Shown: piece after piece, positions 1 through 6,949 of the stretch | Numbering within the stretch: position 1 is the stretch's first letter | Layout of the letters: every line of letters begins with the position of its first letter | Source of the DNA: Desulfobacterales bacterium | GTDB lineage: Bacteria > Desulfobacterota > Desulfobacteria > Desulfobacterales > JAUCGF01 | NCBI GenBank assembly: GCA_029940345.1 | Contig: JAOZRC010000286.1 | Location: forward strand, 1-6,949 | DNA length: 6,949 bases | Reading direction: 5' to 3' | Notes under the pieces: generated by a model | Seen by the model: only the letters and a program-made list of their open reading frames with translations | Told to the model about the DNA's origin: nothing | Database searches by the model: none | Program-made: the position numbers and the translations under genes

Positions 1-8
1 GGAATGCG

Positions 9-115
9 AATTAAATAACTTCCCCATTTGGAGTGCAAACTTCAGTTTGCGTTGCGCGTGACACAAGCTGAAGCTTGCACTCCTCTTTCTGTTAATATAT
101 GTAAGTTATTTAATT
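9..115. repeat. Nested inverted-repeat (MITE-like or REP-like) element
   Basis: Two nested inverted repeats share one centre. The outer arms are a perfect 13-bp pair (AATTAAATAACTT at 9-21 and its reverse complement at 103-115). The inner arms are 20 bp each (30-49 and 64-83); 18 of 20 positions are Watson-Crick pairs, one is a G-T wobble and one is an A-C mismatch. The inner arms enclose a 14-base loop (50-63). The AT-rich outer arms, GC-richer inner arms and lack of coding capacity resemble a small non-autonomous mobile element or a dispersed palindromic repeat. No target-site duplication is evident beside the outer arms. It lies just upstream of the cheA operon and may also affect transcription. 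The structure is seen directly; its mobile nature is inferred. Confidence 0.7.
30..83. other. Long stem-loop, possible transcript end or RNA structure
   Basis: This is the inner 20-bp stem of the palindromic element, with a 14-base loop. In RNA it would form a strong hairpin. The bases after the right arm (84-93) are pyrimidine-rich but contain no uninterrupted T-run, so it is not a canonical intrinsic terminator. It could still end transcription from an upstream gene outside the window or shield the operon from read-through. That role is inferred. Confidence 0.4.
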
Positions 116-198
116 TCTAATCATAAAAACAAACAATACTGAATATGCCCTGATTTCGACGCACCGGAACGGGAACATAAGTGCAAATATACGATTAC

Positions 199-203
199 GA
201 GGT
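199..203 (+). promoter_or_regulatory. Ribosome binding site that decides the cheA start
   Basis: GAGGT at 199-203 lies 7 bases before the ATG at 211, a normal Shine-Dalgarno spacing. The alternative in-frame GTG at 181 has only GGGA at 171-174 upstream. It would also add ten residues (MQIYDYEVID) that do not look like the usual CheA N-terminus. The protein from 211 begins MDRKSQYVETF, which fits the start of an Hpt domain, so 211 is preferred. Confidence 0.65.
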
Positions 204-210
204 TATTGAT

Positions 211-2352
211 ATGGACCGGAAATCCCAATATGTCGAAACATTTCGCCTGGAAGCCTACGAGCATCTGATCAATATTGAGGATGCTCTCCTGGACATGGAA
301 GAAACCCCGGATGACCCGGAGTGTATCCACCGGTTGTTCCGTGCGATGCATACCATCAAAGGGTCCGGCGCCATGTTCGGGTTCGATGAGATCGCCGGGT
401 TCGCCCACCATGCGGAGACCCTCCTGGAAAAAGTTCGAGAAGGAACTGTCCCTGTCACCAGCGCGCTCGTGGATTTGATCTTTCTGGCCAAAGACCAGAT
501 CGAAGCCATGCTGGATGCGGACAAAACCGGGTCTGATGTTGATCCGGATTCTTGCGATAAAATCGTTGCCAAGCTGCATTGCCTGTTGCCGGAACCGGAG
601 GTAGGCACGACCAGTCCCTTTTCCGATGAAATTCCGGACACATCGGATGATGAGGATAAAGAAACCGTTTACCGCATCCGGTTTCATCCGGACCCGGATA
701 TGATGTTATCCGGAATGGATCCGGTGCGTATTTTAGATGAACTCCACGACCTCGGCCAATGCGAACTGACTGTACACACCGGGGCAGTTCCACCCCTGGA
801 GTCACTGCAGCCGAATTTGATATTCCTTTCCTGGGACATAATTATGATAACTGATGCCGGCATCGACACAGTCAAAGATGTTTTCATTTTTGTAGAAGAG
901 GGAAGCGATATCTCCATTCAAACCCTGGATATCGAATCGATCCGCGAAGATAGCTTCCGTCCCCGCCTGGGCGAAATACTGGTTGATCGTGGAGATGCAA
1001 GCGTTAACAGTGTCAATGAGGCTGTCAAAATGCAGAAACGAGTGGGGGAAATGCTAGTGGAATCCGGGGAGATATCCACAGCCGACGTGGAATCAGCCCT
1101 TAAGGAACAAAAATTTCTTGAGAAACGCAAAACCCTGACTGACGACGAAAGTGTGCGTATATCATCTGACAAACTGGATAAGCTGATCAATCTTGTGGGC
1201 GAAATGGTTGTCACCCAGGCCCACATGAGCAATTTGGCGGAAGATCATGAAAACTCGGTTTTTTCGATGCCGGTCAGACAAATGGAACGGCTGACCGGTG
1301 ACTTGCGTAAATTTGCGTTGGATATGCGTATGCTTCCGGCGGGCACCCTGTTTGGAAGGTTCAGGCGCTTGGTCCGCGACCTGTCGTCTGAGTTGGGCAA
1401 GGAAGTGGAACTTGTTGTGGAAGGCGGTCAAACCGAACTGGATAAAACCATCCTGGAAAAGCTGCATGATCCCCTGGTTCACTTGATCCGCAACAGCATC
1501 GACCACAGCCTGGAAATCCCAGGAGAGCGGGAACAGCAAAACAAACCTCGTAAAGGAACCATCCGGTTGACAGCCGTGCACCGCGGTGCCAGGGTAGACA
1601 TTACGGCGGCCGATGACGGGATTGGAATTGATTTGGCTTCCGTTCGGGCCAAGGCGCTGGAAAAAGGATTGATTTCCGAAGATGACGATCCGTCGGAAGC
1701 GGAACTCTGTGATCTTCTTTTTACCCCGGGTTTTTCCACGGCCAGGCAGGTATCCGGTGTTTCCGGAAGAGGCGTGGGAATGGACGTGGTGAAGCAGGGA
1801 ATCAACGTCCTGGGCGGAACGATCGGAATTGAGAGCATCCGGGGACAGGGAACGACCTTTCGCCTGTCCTTGCCTCTCACCCTGGCCATTATCGAGGGAC
1901 TGCATATAAAAGTGGACGACAGGGACTTTGTCATTCCCGTTTCGCAAGTGGAAACGTGCGGAGAATTGAAAGGAGCGGCACGGGAAAAATCCGACACGCA
2001 ACGAACGATCCGTTTAAAAGGTGAACTGATCCCTTTCATTCGTCTTCGCGATTTTTTCGGGATACAGGGCGGCGCGGGAACGGAGGAACACATGGCTGCC
2101 GTTCAAACCGGACAGTATCGAATCGGCATTGTGGTGGACGAAATCCTCGGCAACATACAGACCGTTATCAAACCCCTTGACCCGCTTTACCGACGCGCCG
2201 AGGGGATTTCCGGGGCCACTGTCATGGGAAACGGCACGGTGGCACTGATAATCGACCTTCCGGAACTTATCCGTTGTGTGAAAGCGGATAAATCAAAATC
2301 GTCTAATAAACCGATCACAATAACTGACAACATAATAAGAGACAGCAAATGA
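211..2352 (+). CDS. cheA: Chemotaxis-type sensor histidine kinase CheA
   Basis: A cytoplasmic CheA-family kinase that autophosphorylates on an Hpt histidine and passes the phosphate to a CheY- or CheB-type regulator. Numbering is from ATG 211 (713 aa); a GTG at 181 would give 723. Domains in order: P1/Hpt, about 5-125, with phospho-acceptor His47 in HTIKGSGAMFGF; a P2-position alpha/beta domain, about 152-240, in the variant form starting YRIRFHPDPDMM; a duplicated MshEN-like module, about 250-306, with LGEILVDRG and VGEMLVESG; P3 dimerisation helices, about 314-375; P4 ATPase with N-box HLIRNSIDHS (424-433), G1 DDGIGI (468-473) and G2 GRGVGM (519-524); and a P5 CheW-like coupling domain, about 561-690. 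All kinase motifs are intact, so activity is expected. There is no C-terminal receiver domain. The stop overlaps the tex start (ATGA). No cheW, cheY, cheR, cheB or receptor gene is in the window, so flagellar versus alternative function cannot be decided. Confidence 0.95.
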   Translation: MDRKSQYVETFRLEAYEHLINIEDALLDMEETPDDPECIHRLFRAMHTIKGSGAMFGFDEIAGFAHHAETLLEKVREGTVPVTSALVDLIFLAKDQIEAMLDADKTGSDVDPDSCDKIVAKLHCLLPEPEVGTTSPFSDEIPDTSDDEDKETVYRIRFHPDPDMMLSGMDPVRILDELHDLGQCELTVHTGAVPPLESLQPNLIFLSWDIIMITDAGIDTVKDVFIFVEEGSDISIQTLDIESIREDSFRPRLGEILVDRGDASVNSVNEAVKMQKRVGEMLVESGEISTADVESALKEQKFLEKRKTLTDDESVRISSDKLDKLINLVGEMVVTQAHMSNLAEDHENSVFSMPVRQMERLTGDLRKFALDMRMLPAGTLFGRFRRLVRDLSSELGKEVELVVEGGQTELDKTILEKLHDPLVHLIRNSIDHSLEIPGEREQQNKPRKGTIRLTAVHRGARVDITAADDGIGIDLASVRAKALEKGLISEDDDPSEAELCDLLFTPGFSTARQVSGVSGRGVGMDVVKQGINVLGGTIGIESIRGQGTTFRLSLPLTLAIIEGLHIKVDDRDFVIPVSQVETCGELKGAAREKSDTQRTIRLKGELIPFIRLRDFFGIQGGAGTEEHMAAVQTGQYRIGIVVDEILGNIQTVIKPLDPLYRRAEGISGATVMGNGTVALIIDLPELIRCVKADKSKSSNKPITITDNIIRDSK

Positions 2353-4607
2353 TTGAAAACCATATCACCAAAATATCTGATGAACTCAAACTGCGACACG
2401 AACAGGTGCGCGCCACGGCCGAATTACTTGGACAGACCGCTACCGTACCATTCATCGCCCGTTACCGCAAAGAGGTTACCGGGAGTCTGGATGAAGTTCA
2501 AATAACGGCTGTGCGAGACAGCTTAAATCGTCTTGAAGAACTGGATACGCGCCGGGAAGCGATTCTAAAGTCACTTGAAAAAAACGGCCATCTGACAGAT
2601 GAACTGGAAGAGAGCGTATCGGCCGCTGAAACGATAGCGGAACTGGAAGATATCTACCTGCCATATAAGCCCAAACGGCGCACCAAAGCAACAATTGCCC
2701 GGGAAAAAGGATTGGAACCATTGGCCGAACTCATTTTTAAGCAAAAAGGGATAAATCCCCAAACCGAGGCGCAAAGCTATATTGACTTGGAAAAAAGCGT
2801 TGCCAATGTGGAAGAAGCCTTGGCCGGCGCAAGATATATCATGGCCGAATGGATAAACGAGAATATCATCGCACGTACCGCCCTGCGCCGCCTGTTCAAT
2901 TCCAAAGGCATGCTTAAAAGCACGGTAGCGGCCGATATGGAAACTAAAGGAGCCAAATTCAAAGATTATTTTGATTGGGAAGAACCGATTGCCACAGCGC
3001 CGTCGCACCGGATTCTGGCCGTGCGCCGGGGAGAAAAAGAGGAGGTCTTGAATCTGAGTATCGCACCGCCAGAAAAAGATGCGCTTCAGATGCTGGAAAC
3101 GCACTTTGTAAAATCTGGTGGTGATGATTCTAAACAGGTTCTGATGGCCCTTAAAGATAGTTACAAACGCTTGCTGTCTCGTTCGATGGAAACGGAAATC
3201 CGAATTGCAACCAAGGAAAGTGCTGACGCCGATGCGATCAAGATTTTTGCTGATAATTTAAGAGAGCTGTTATTGGCGTCGCCATTAGGCTCTAAACGCG
3301 TGTTGGGGGCCGACCCCGGTTTCAGAACCGGATGTAAAATCGTATGTCTGGACCGTCAGGGCCAGTTGCTGCACCATGATACGATCTTTCCGCTGATGAC
3401 CGCCAAAAAAGATGCGGAAGCGGCTTCCAAAGTCAAAAATCTTTGCCGCCGTTTTAACATTGAAGCCATTGCGGTGGGTAACGGCACGGCCGGGCGTGAA
3501 ACCGAAGCCTTTATGAACGCGATTCCCTTGTCCCCCGCGATTCCGGTGATCATGGTCAATGAAAGCGGCGCTTCGATTTATTCGGCTTCCAAAACTGCAC
3601 GAGAGGAATTCCCGGATTTGGACCTGACCGTTCGAGGCTCCGTTTCGATCGGCCGGCGACTCATGGACCCCTTGTCTGAACTGGTTAAAATTGATCCCAA
3701 ATCAATCGGTGTGGGACAATACCAGCATGATGTTGATCAAATTGCGCTTAAGCAGGCGTTGGATGATGTGGTGATGAGTTGTGTGAACGGCGTCGGTGTG
3801 GATGTTAACCATGCCAGTGCGGAATTGCTGGCCTACATATCCGGATTTGGTCCGACGCTGGCCCGCAATATTGTCGCTTTTCGCAATGACAACGGTCCGT
3901 TTAAGTCTCGAAAGGAGCTAAAAAAAGTCAAACGCCTGGGCCCCAAAGCCTTTGAGCAAGCCGCCGGTTTTTTGCGCATCCCGGATGGTGAAAATCCGCT
4001 GGACGCCAGTGCTGTGCATCCGGAAAGCTATGCCATAGTGGACGCCATGGCAGCGGATATGGGTTGCAGTGTTAAAGTAATTATTCAGGATGCCCAATTA
4101 CGTCGTAAAATCAAGATATCCGATTATGTCACAGACAAAGTCGGCCTGCCGACCTTAAACGACATTATGCAAGAACTCGCCAAACCGGGACGCGACCCGC
4201 GGGAAAAGTTTGAGGCTTTCGCCTTTGCCGAGGGCGTTGCCCAAATGGGGGATCTGCTGGTCGGTATGAAACTTCCGGGGATCGTTACCAATGTCACCGC
4301 TTTTGGTGCGTTTGTCGATGTGGGCGTCCATCAGGATGGGCTGGTGCATATCAGTGAATTGGCGGATCGTTTTGTTAAAAATCCGTCTGAAATCGTCAAG
4401 GTGCATCAGAAAGTTAAGGTTACCGTACTTGCGGTTGATCAGGAACGTAAACGTATCTCTTTATCGATGAAATCTGTTCCGGGAAGGGGTAAAGCCAAAC
4501 CGGCGCACAGGTCCAAACCCAAAAATCTGCAAGATTTGAAAAAACTCAAACACCATAATCGGCCATTTAATAATCCGCTGGCCGATCTGTTTCGGAAAAA
4601 CACCTGA
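2349..4607 (+). CDS. tex: Tex-family RNA-binding transcription accessory protein
   Basis: Tex (YhgF in E. coli) is a conserved cytoplasmic nucleic-acid-binding protein implicated in transcription and in expression of toxin and other genes. At 752 aa it is near the family's usual 720-790. Seen in order: helical Tex N-terminal region, about 1-200, including VPFIARYRKEVTGSLDE (33-49) and YLPYKPKRRTKA (103-114); YqgF/RNase H-like domain, about 316-445, starting VLGADPGFRTGCK; helix-hairpin-helix region, about 480-545, with VDVNHAS and SGFGPTLARNIVAFR; and a C-terminal S1 RNA-binding domain, about 635-708, with GIVTNVTAFGAFVDVGV and QDGLVHISEL. A basic, lysine-rich tail follows (709-752). The ATG overlaps the cheA stop in ATGA, with a modest purine-rich AAGAGA upstream, which implies translational coupling. 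Its stop overlaps the cyclase start. Nothing is truncated or frameshifted. Family assignment is very secure; its role in this operon is unknown. Confidence 0.96.
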   Translation: MIENHITKISDELKLRHEQVRATAELLGQTATVPFIARYRKEVTGSLDEVQITAVRDSLNRLEELDTRREAILKSLEKNGHLTDELEESVSAAETIAELEDIYLPYKPKRRTKATIAREKGLEPLAELIFKQKGINPQTEAQSYIDLEKSVANVEEALAGARYIMAEWINENIIARTALRRLFNSKGMLKSTVAADMETKGAKFKDYFDWEEPIATAPSHRILAVRRGEKEEVLNLSIAPPEKDALQMLETHFVKSGGDDSKQVLMALKDSYKRLLSRSMETEIRIATKESADADAIKIFADNLRELLLASPLGSKRVLGADPGFRTGCKIVCLDRQGQLLHHDTIFPLMTAKKDAEAASKVKNLCRRFNIEAIAVGNGTAGRETEAFMNAIPLSPAIPVIMVNESGASIYSASKTAREEFPDLDLTVRGSVSIGRRLMDPLSELVKIDPKSIGVGQYQHDVDQIALKQALDDVVMSCVNGVGVDVNHASAELLAYISGFGPTLARNIVAFRNDNGPFKSRKELKKVKRLGPKAFEQAAGFLRIPDGENPLDASAVHPESYAIVDAMAADMGCSVKVIIQDAQLRRKIKISDYVTDKVGLPTLNDIMQELAKPGRDPREKFEAFAFAEGVAQMGDLLVGMKLPGIVTNVTAFGAFVDVGVHQDGLVHISELADRFVKNPSEIVKVHQKVKVTVLAVDQERKRISLSMKSVPGRGKAKPAHRSKPKNLQDLKKLKHHNRPFNNPLADLFRKNT

Positions 4608-6727
4608 TGATATCGGCTAAACGTCTTGACAAACTGCAACGCCTCGCCGCCATCGCACTGACGCTTCTATTTAGCGCATGCGTCTATCTCAGTTACTATT
4701 TGGGACTGTTTGTCACACCGGATAATTTCGTTTCCGATCTACACATCAAATGGCGCGGTTTCAAACCGTCGTCCGAAAAGATCGTACTTGTGTTAATGGA
4801 TGAAAAAAGCGCCGGCGAACTGAACCGGCGCAAAGGCTCCTGGTCTCGCCGTCAACTGGCTCAGGCACTTGGCAATCTTTGCAGGGCCAAAGCCGAGATT
4901 GTAGGCGTTGACCTGGTTCTGGCGGCACCGGACATTGATCCACAGGCTGATCAGGTTCTGGCCCAGGCCATTGAAACATGCAATAATGTTGTTTTGGCAC
5001 GCGTGGCTTCATCCCGCGATGGTGAAATCACGCCGTTGCGATCTTTTCAAACGGCCATGCTTGGCGATGGCTTTATTGATCTTCCGCTGGATAATGATCA
5101 GGTGCTTCGGCGCATCCGGTTTTTTAACGCCAAACCGATGGCCGATGGCAGCCTCCAATTGTTACCCGCATTTGCCCTTGAATTGGCGCGCGCGTTTCTC
5201 AATATTGATTTCACCTTCGATTTTACCAAAACGGATTCTTTTCTCATGGGCGCTCCCGACGGCCCATCAATACGTCTCCCTCATCCGGAACTCCAGATCA
5301 ATTTCCACGGCGATCACACCGCTTTCACCCATATAAGCTATGCGGATATCGTTAATAACCGGTTTGCGCCTGAAACGGTTCAAGGCAAACTTGTCATCAT
5401 CGGCAGCAGTCTTGCCGTTCGCAAAGACTTTTTCACAACGCCCTTTTCACGCTTTCAAACCATGTCCGCATCTGTGCGAAACAAGTTTGATAAAGTCATC
5501 AGAACCGTTCTCGGTCCCAAGGAATTGGGCGTCGCCTGCCATGCGTTTGCCGTCGAAACCATTTTGACCGGTGCGTTTATTAAAAATAGCGCCCGCCACG
5601 CTCCCGGATTGATGATTCTTGCTATTTTCCTTGGCGGCCTGGTCGGAATTTTCTTTTATCATCCCAGGATCAAGCCCGTCTTGGAATTGCTTCTGTTGGC
5701 GGGGAGTATCGTCATTATCGTCAGCGGGTCTTACCTCGTATTTCTAAACAAACGATGGCAGATTGATATTGCGCCGTTACTTGCCATACTGATGCTCCAG
5801 TTCGTTGCCGGCATGGTGCTTCAAAAAACGTTCAATAAAAAGAGGGAAGCGTTGGTCACGGATATTTTCGGCCGCTACGTCTCTCCCGAAATTGTCCGTG
5901 AACTGCTTAAAGGGGATATCGGCACCTCCCTGGAAGGCCGTAACCAGGAAGTGACCATTCTTTTTTCCGATCTCAGGAATTTTACATCCCTGTCTGAAAA
6001 TCTGGGAGCCAAGGAAACTGGCCGTTTGCTCAATCTTTACTTTGAGGCCATGATTGCGGTTGTGTTCCGCTGCCACGGCACATTGGATAAACTGATCGGA
6101 GATGCGCTGATGGCCTTTTTCGGCGCGCCTGTACCCGATTCAGACCATCCGATCAAAGCCGCGGAAACCGCCTTGAACATGATCCAGGCGATCTACACTT
6201 TAAAACGCAAGCATAAGCTGCCTGGGATTGAAGGTCTGGAAGCCGGGATTGGCCTCAACACAGGGCCGGCCATTCTCGGCAACTTGGGAAGCTCCGCTTT
6301 TATGGATTACACCGTTATCGGGGATAATGTCAATTTAGCATCCCGCCTGGAGGGGCTTAATAAAGTTTACGGCACCCATATCATTATCAGTAAAGCGACT
6401 GCGGATGCGTTGGATGACCGTTTTGTGTTGCGTGAACTGGATTTCGTACGCGTAAAAGGAAGGCAACACACCGTTACCATCTTTGAATTAATCGGTTTTA
6501 AAAAAGATATCAATGAGGAATGCCTGGCGCGCGTCCTTAATTTTAAAACCGGTTTGGCGGCTTACCGCAATTATCGATGGGAGGCCGCCCGGCGCTGTTT
6601 TGAAGCAATCCTGGAACAAACGCCAACCGATGGTCCATCACGCTTTTTTCTCAATAAAATTGATCATTACGGGCAGACGCCGCCACCGGAAGATTGGCGT
6701 GGCATCACTGTTTTTGATCAAAAATAA
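4607..6727 (+). CDS. CHASE2-domain membrane adenylate cyclase (class III)
   Basis: Predicted inner-membrane enzyme that makes cAMP from ATP in response to a signal sensed outside the cytoplasm. 706 aa: a basic N-terminus and TM1 at about 12-34; extracytoplasmic CHASE2 sensor, about 38-328, with KLVIIGSSLAVRKDFFTTPF near its end; three more membrane helices at about 333-350, 358-379 and 388-406, with basic loops consistent with a cytoplasmic C-terminus; the linker FGRYVSPEIVRELL (421-434); and the cyclase domain, about 446-629. Catalytic residues are present: metal-binding Asp455 (FSDLRNFT) and Asp499 (KLIGDA), adenine-selecting Lys495 and Asp567 (MDYTVIGD), and transition-state Asn576 and Arg580 (NVNLASR). 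The Lys/Asp pair predicts ATP rather than GTP as substrate. A C-terminal tail (632-706) contains a TPR-like helix pair. The start ATG shares one base with the tex stop (TGATG); the Shine-Dalgarno is weak (GGAA, 4594-4597), so expression probably depends on coupling. The ligand is not deducible. Confidence 0.93.
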   Translation: MISAKRLDKLQRLAAIALTLLFSACVYLSYYLGLFVTPDNFVSDLHIKWRGFKPSSEKIVLVLMDEKSAGELNRRKGSWSRRQLAQALGNLCRAKAEIVGVDLVLAAPDIDPQADQVLAQAIETCNNVVLARVASSRDGEITPLRSFQTAMLGDGFIDLPLDNDQVLRRIRFFNAKPMADGSLQLLPAFALELARAFLNIDFTFDFTKTDSFLMGAPDGPSIRLPHPELQINFHGDHTAFTHISYADIVNNRFAPETVQGKLVIIGSSLAVRKDFFTTPFSRFQTMSASVRNKFDKVIRTVLGPKELGVACHAFAVETILTGAFIKNSARHAPGLMILAIFLGGLVGIFFYHPRIKPVLELLLLAGSIVIIVSGSYLVFLNKRWQIDIAPLLAILMLQFVAGMVLQKTFNKKREALVTDIFGRYVSPEIVRELLKGDIGTSLEGRNQEVTILFSDLRNFTSLSENLGAKETGRLLNLYFEAMIAVVFRCHGTLDKLIGDALMAFFGAPVPDSDHPIKAAETALNMIQAIYTLKRKHKLPGIEGLEAGIGLNTGPAILGNLGSSAFMDYTVIGDNVNLASRLEGLNKVYGTHIIISKATADALDDRFVLRELDFVRVKGRQHTVTIFELIGFKKDINEECLARVLNFKTGLAAYRNYRWEAARRCFEAILEQTPTDGPSRFFLNKIDHYGQTPPPEDWRGITVFDQK

Positions 6728-6747
6728 ATCTTCAATGATAATGAAAT

Positions 6748-6753
6748 AGGAAG
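6748..6753 (+). promoter_or_regulatory. Ribosome binding site of the PNPOx-like gene
   Basis: AGGAAG lies 7 bases before the ATG at 6761, a good Shine-Dalgarno spacing. A second purine run, AAGGA (6756-6760), touches the ATG directly and is too close to serve. This supports 6761 as the original start even though the reading frame is now broken. The 33-bp gap after the cyclase stop shows no hairpin terminator, so read-through from the operon is possible. Confidence 0.6.
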
Positions 6754-6760
6754 AAAAGGA

Positions 6761-6949
6761 ATGCGATGTAAATATAACGAAATAACGAGTCTGTCCGAAA
6801 TACAACGGATTCTCGATTCGGTCAATATCGGCCGTTTAGCAACCATCGGAATAGATGGTTATCCCTACATCACACCCGTAAATTTTGTCAGTTTAATTGG
6901 ATAATATCGCTCGTGATGCCAAAGTGTGTTTCGAAGCAGACGCACCGCT
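6761..6949 (+). pseudogene. Disrupted pyridoxamine-5'-phosphate-oxidase-like flavoprotein gene, 3' end outside window
   Basis: From ATG 6761 the frame reads 47 residues and stops at TAA 6902-6904. Residues 1-43 match the N-terminal pattern of small FMN-binding split-barrel proteins (PNPOx-like/NimA-like): a helix EIQRILDSVNIGRLATI, then DGYPYITPVNFV. Starting at 6897 in the +1 frame, the sequence reads LDNIARDAKVCFEADAP, which is the next conserved block of the same family. The intervening strand, normally resembling GxIYFHxAxxGxK, is missing, and the +1 frame has its own in-frame TAA at 6894-6896. The simplest reading is a loss of about 41 bases near 6889-6897 that also shifted the frame. 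The intact family member would be a cytoplasmic protein of about 150 residues that binds FMN or a related cofactor. An assembly error is possible but would need a multi-base loss. The 3' end is not visible. Confidence 0.75.

Noticed and set aside
1..9. GGAATGCGA at 2-9 region also present at 6759-6767, a possible flanking direct repeat
   Set aside because: A 9-base match is expected many times by chance in a window this size, and the two copies do not bracket a recognisable element.
124..155. Possible sigma-28 (flagellar) promoter: TAAA at 124 and GCCCTGAT at 147
   Set aside because: The spacing between the elements is 19 bases rather than about 15, and GCCCTGAT matches the -10 consensus GCCGATAA poorly. 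No sigma-70 or sigma-54 promoter was convincing either.
1162..2001. Long open frame of 279 codons on the minus strand inside cheA
   Set aside because: It lies wholly opposite the kinase-coding region, which has intact conserved motifs. The translation resembles no family and has no ribosome binding site context. It is a coding shadow.
4473..4604. Lysine-rich C-terminal tail of Tex as an unusual extra domain
   Set aside because: Basic, low-complexity tails after the S1 domain are common in Tex proteins; no separate fold is visible.
6728..6760. Possible terminator after the cyclase gene
   Set aside because: The 33-bp gap is AT-rich with a short ATGATAATGA stretch, but it has no stable inverted repeat followed by a T-run.

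Overview
The window holds three complete genes on the + strand and the broken 5' part of a fourth. Its base composition is moderate. The CheA domain layout and the CHASE2 cyclase style suggest a Gram-negative bacterium, most likely a deltaproteobacterium (Desulfobacterota, sulfate-reducer-like). That assignment is inference from protein style; there is no rRNA or other marker here to confirm it.

Layout: positions 1-180 are non-coding. They carry a 107-bp nested inverted-repeat element (9-115) followed by an AT-rich leader. Next come a CheA-type histidine kinase (best start 211, stop 2352), a Tex-family RNA-binding/transcription accessory protein (2349-4607) and a membrane CHASE2-class III adenylate cyclase (4607-6727). 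The junctions are ATGA (cheA/tex) and TGATG (tex/cyclase), so the three genes overlap and are almost certainly one translationally coupled operon. After a 33-bp gap, with its own ribosome binding site, comes the 5' part of a pyridoxamine-5'-phosphate-oxidase-like (FMN-binding split-barrel) gene. It appears disrupted: the N-terminal part and a downstream conserved block are in different frames, and a stretch of about 14 residues is missing between them.

How the genes may work together: CheA is a cytoplasmic signalling kinase that would need CheW, receptors and a response regulator encoded elsewhere. The cyclase would turn an extracytoplasmic CHASE2 signal into cAMP. Tex is a housekeeping nucleic-acid-binding protein. 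No direct functional link among the three is visible in the sequence; the only observed link is the tight overlap. The individual genes belong to known families. The least ordinary features are the palindromic element, the two-copy MshEN-like module inside CheA, the three-gene coupling and the decayed flavoprotein gene. I see no clear undescribed defence or mobile system.
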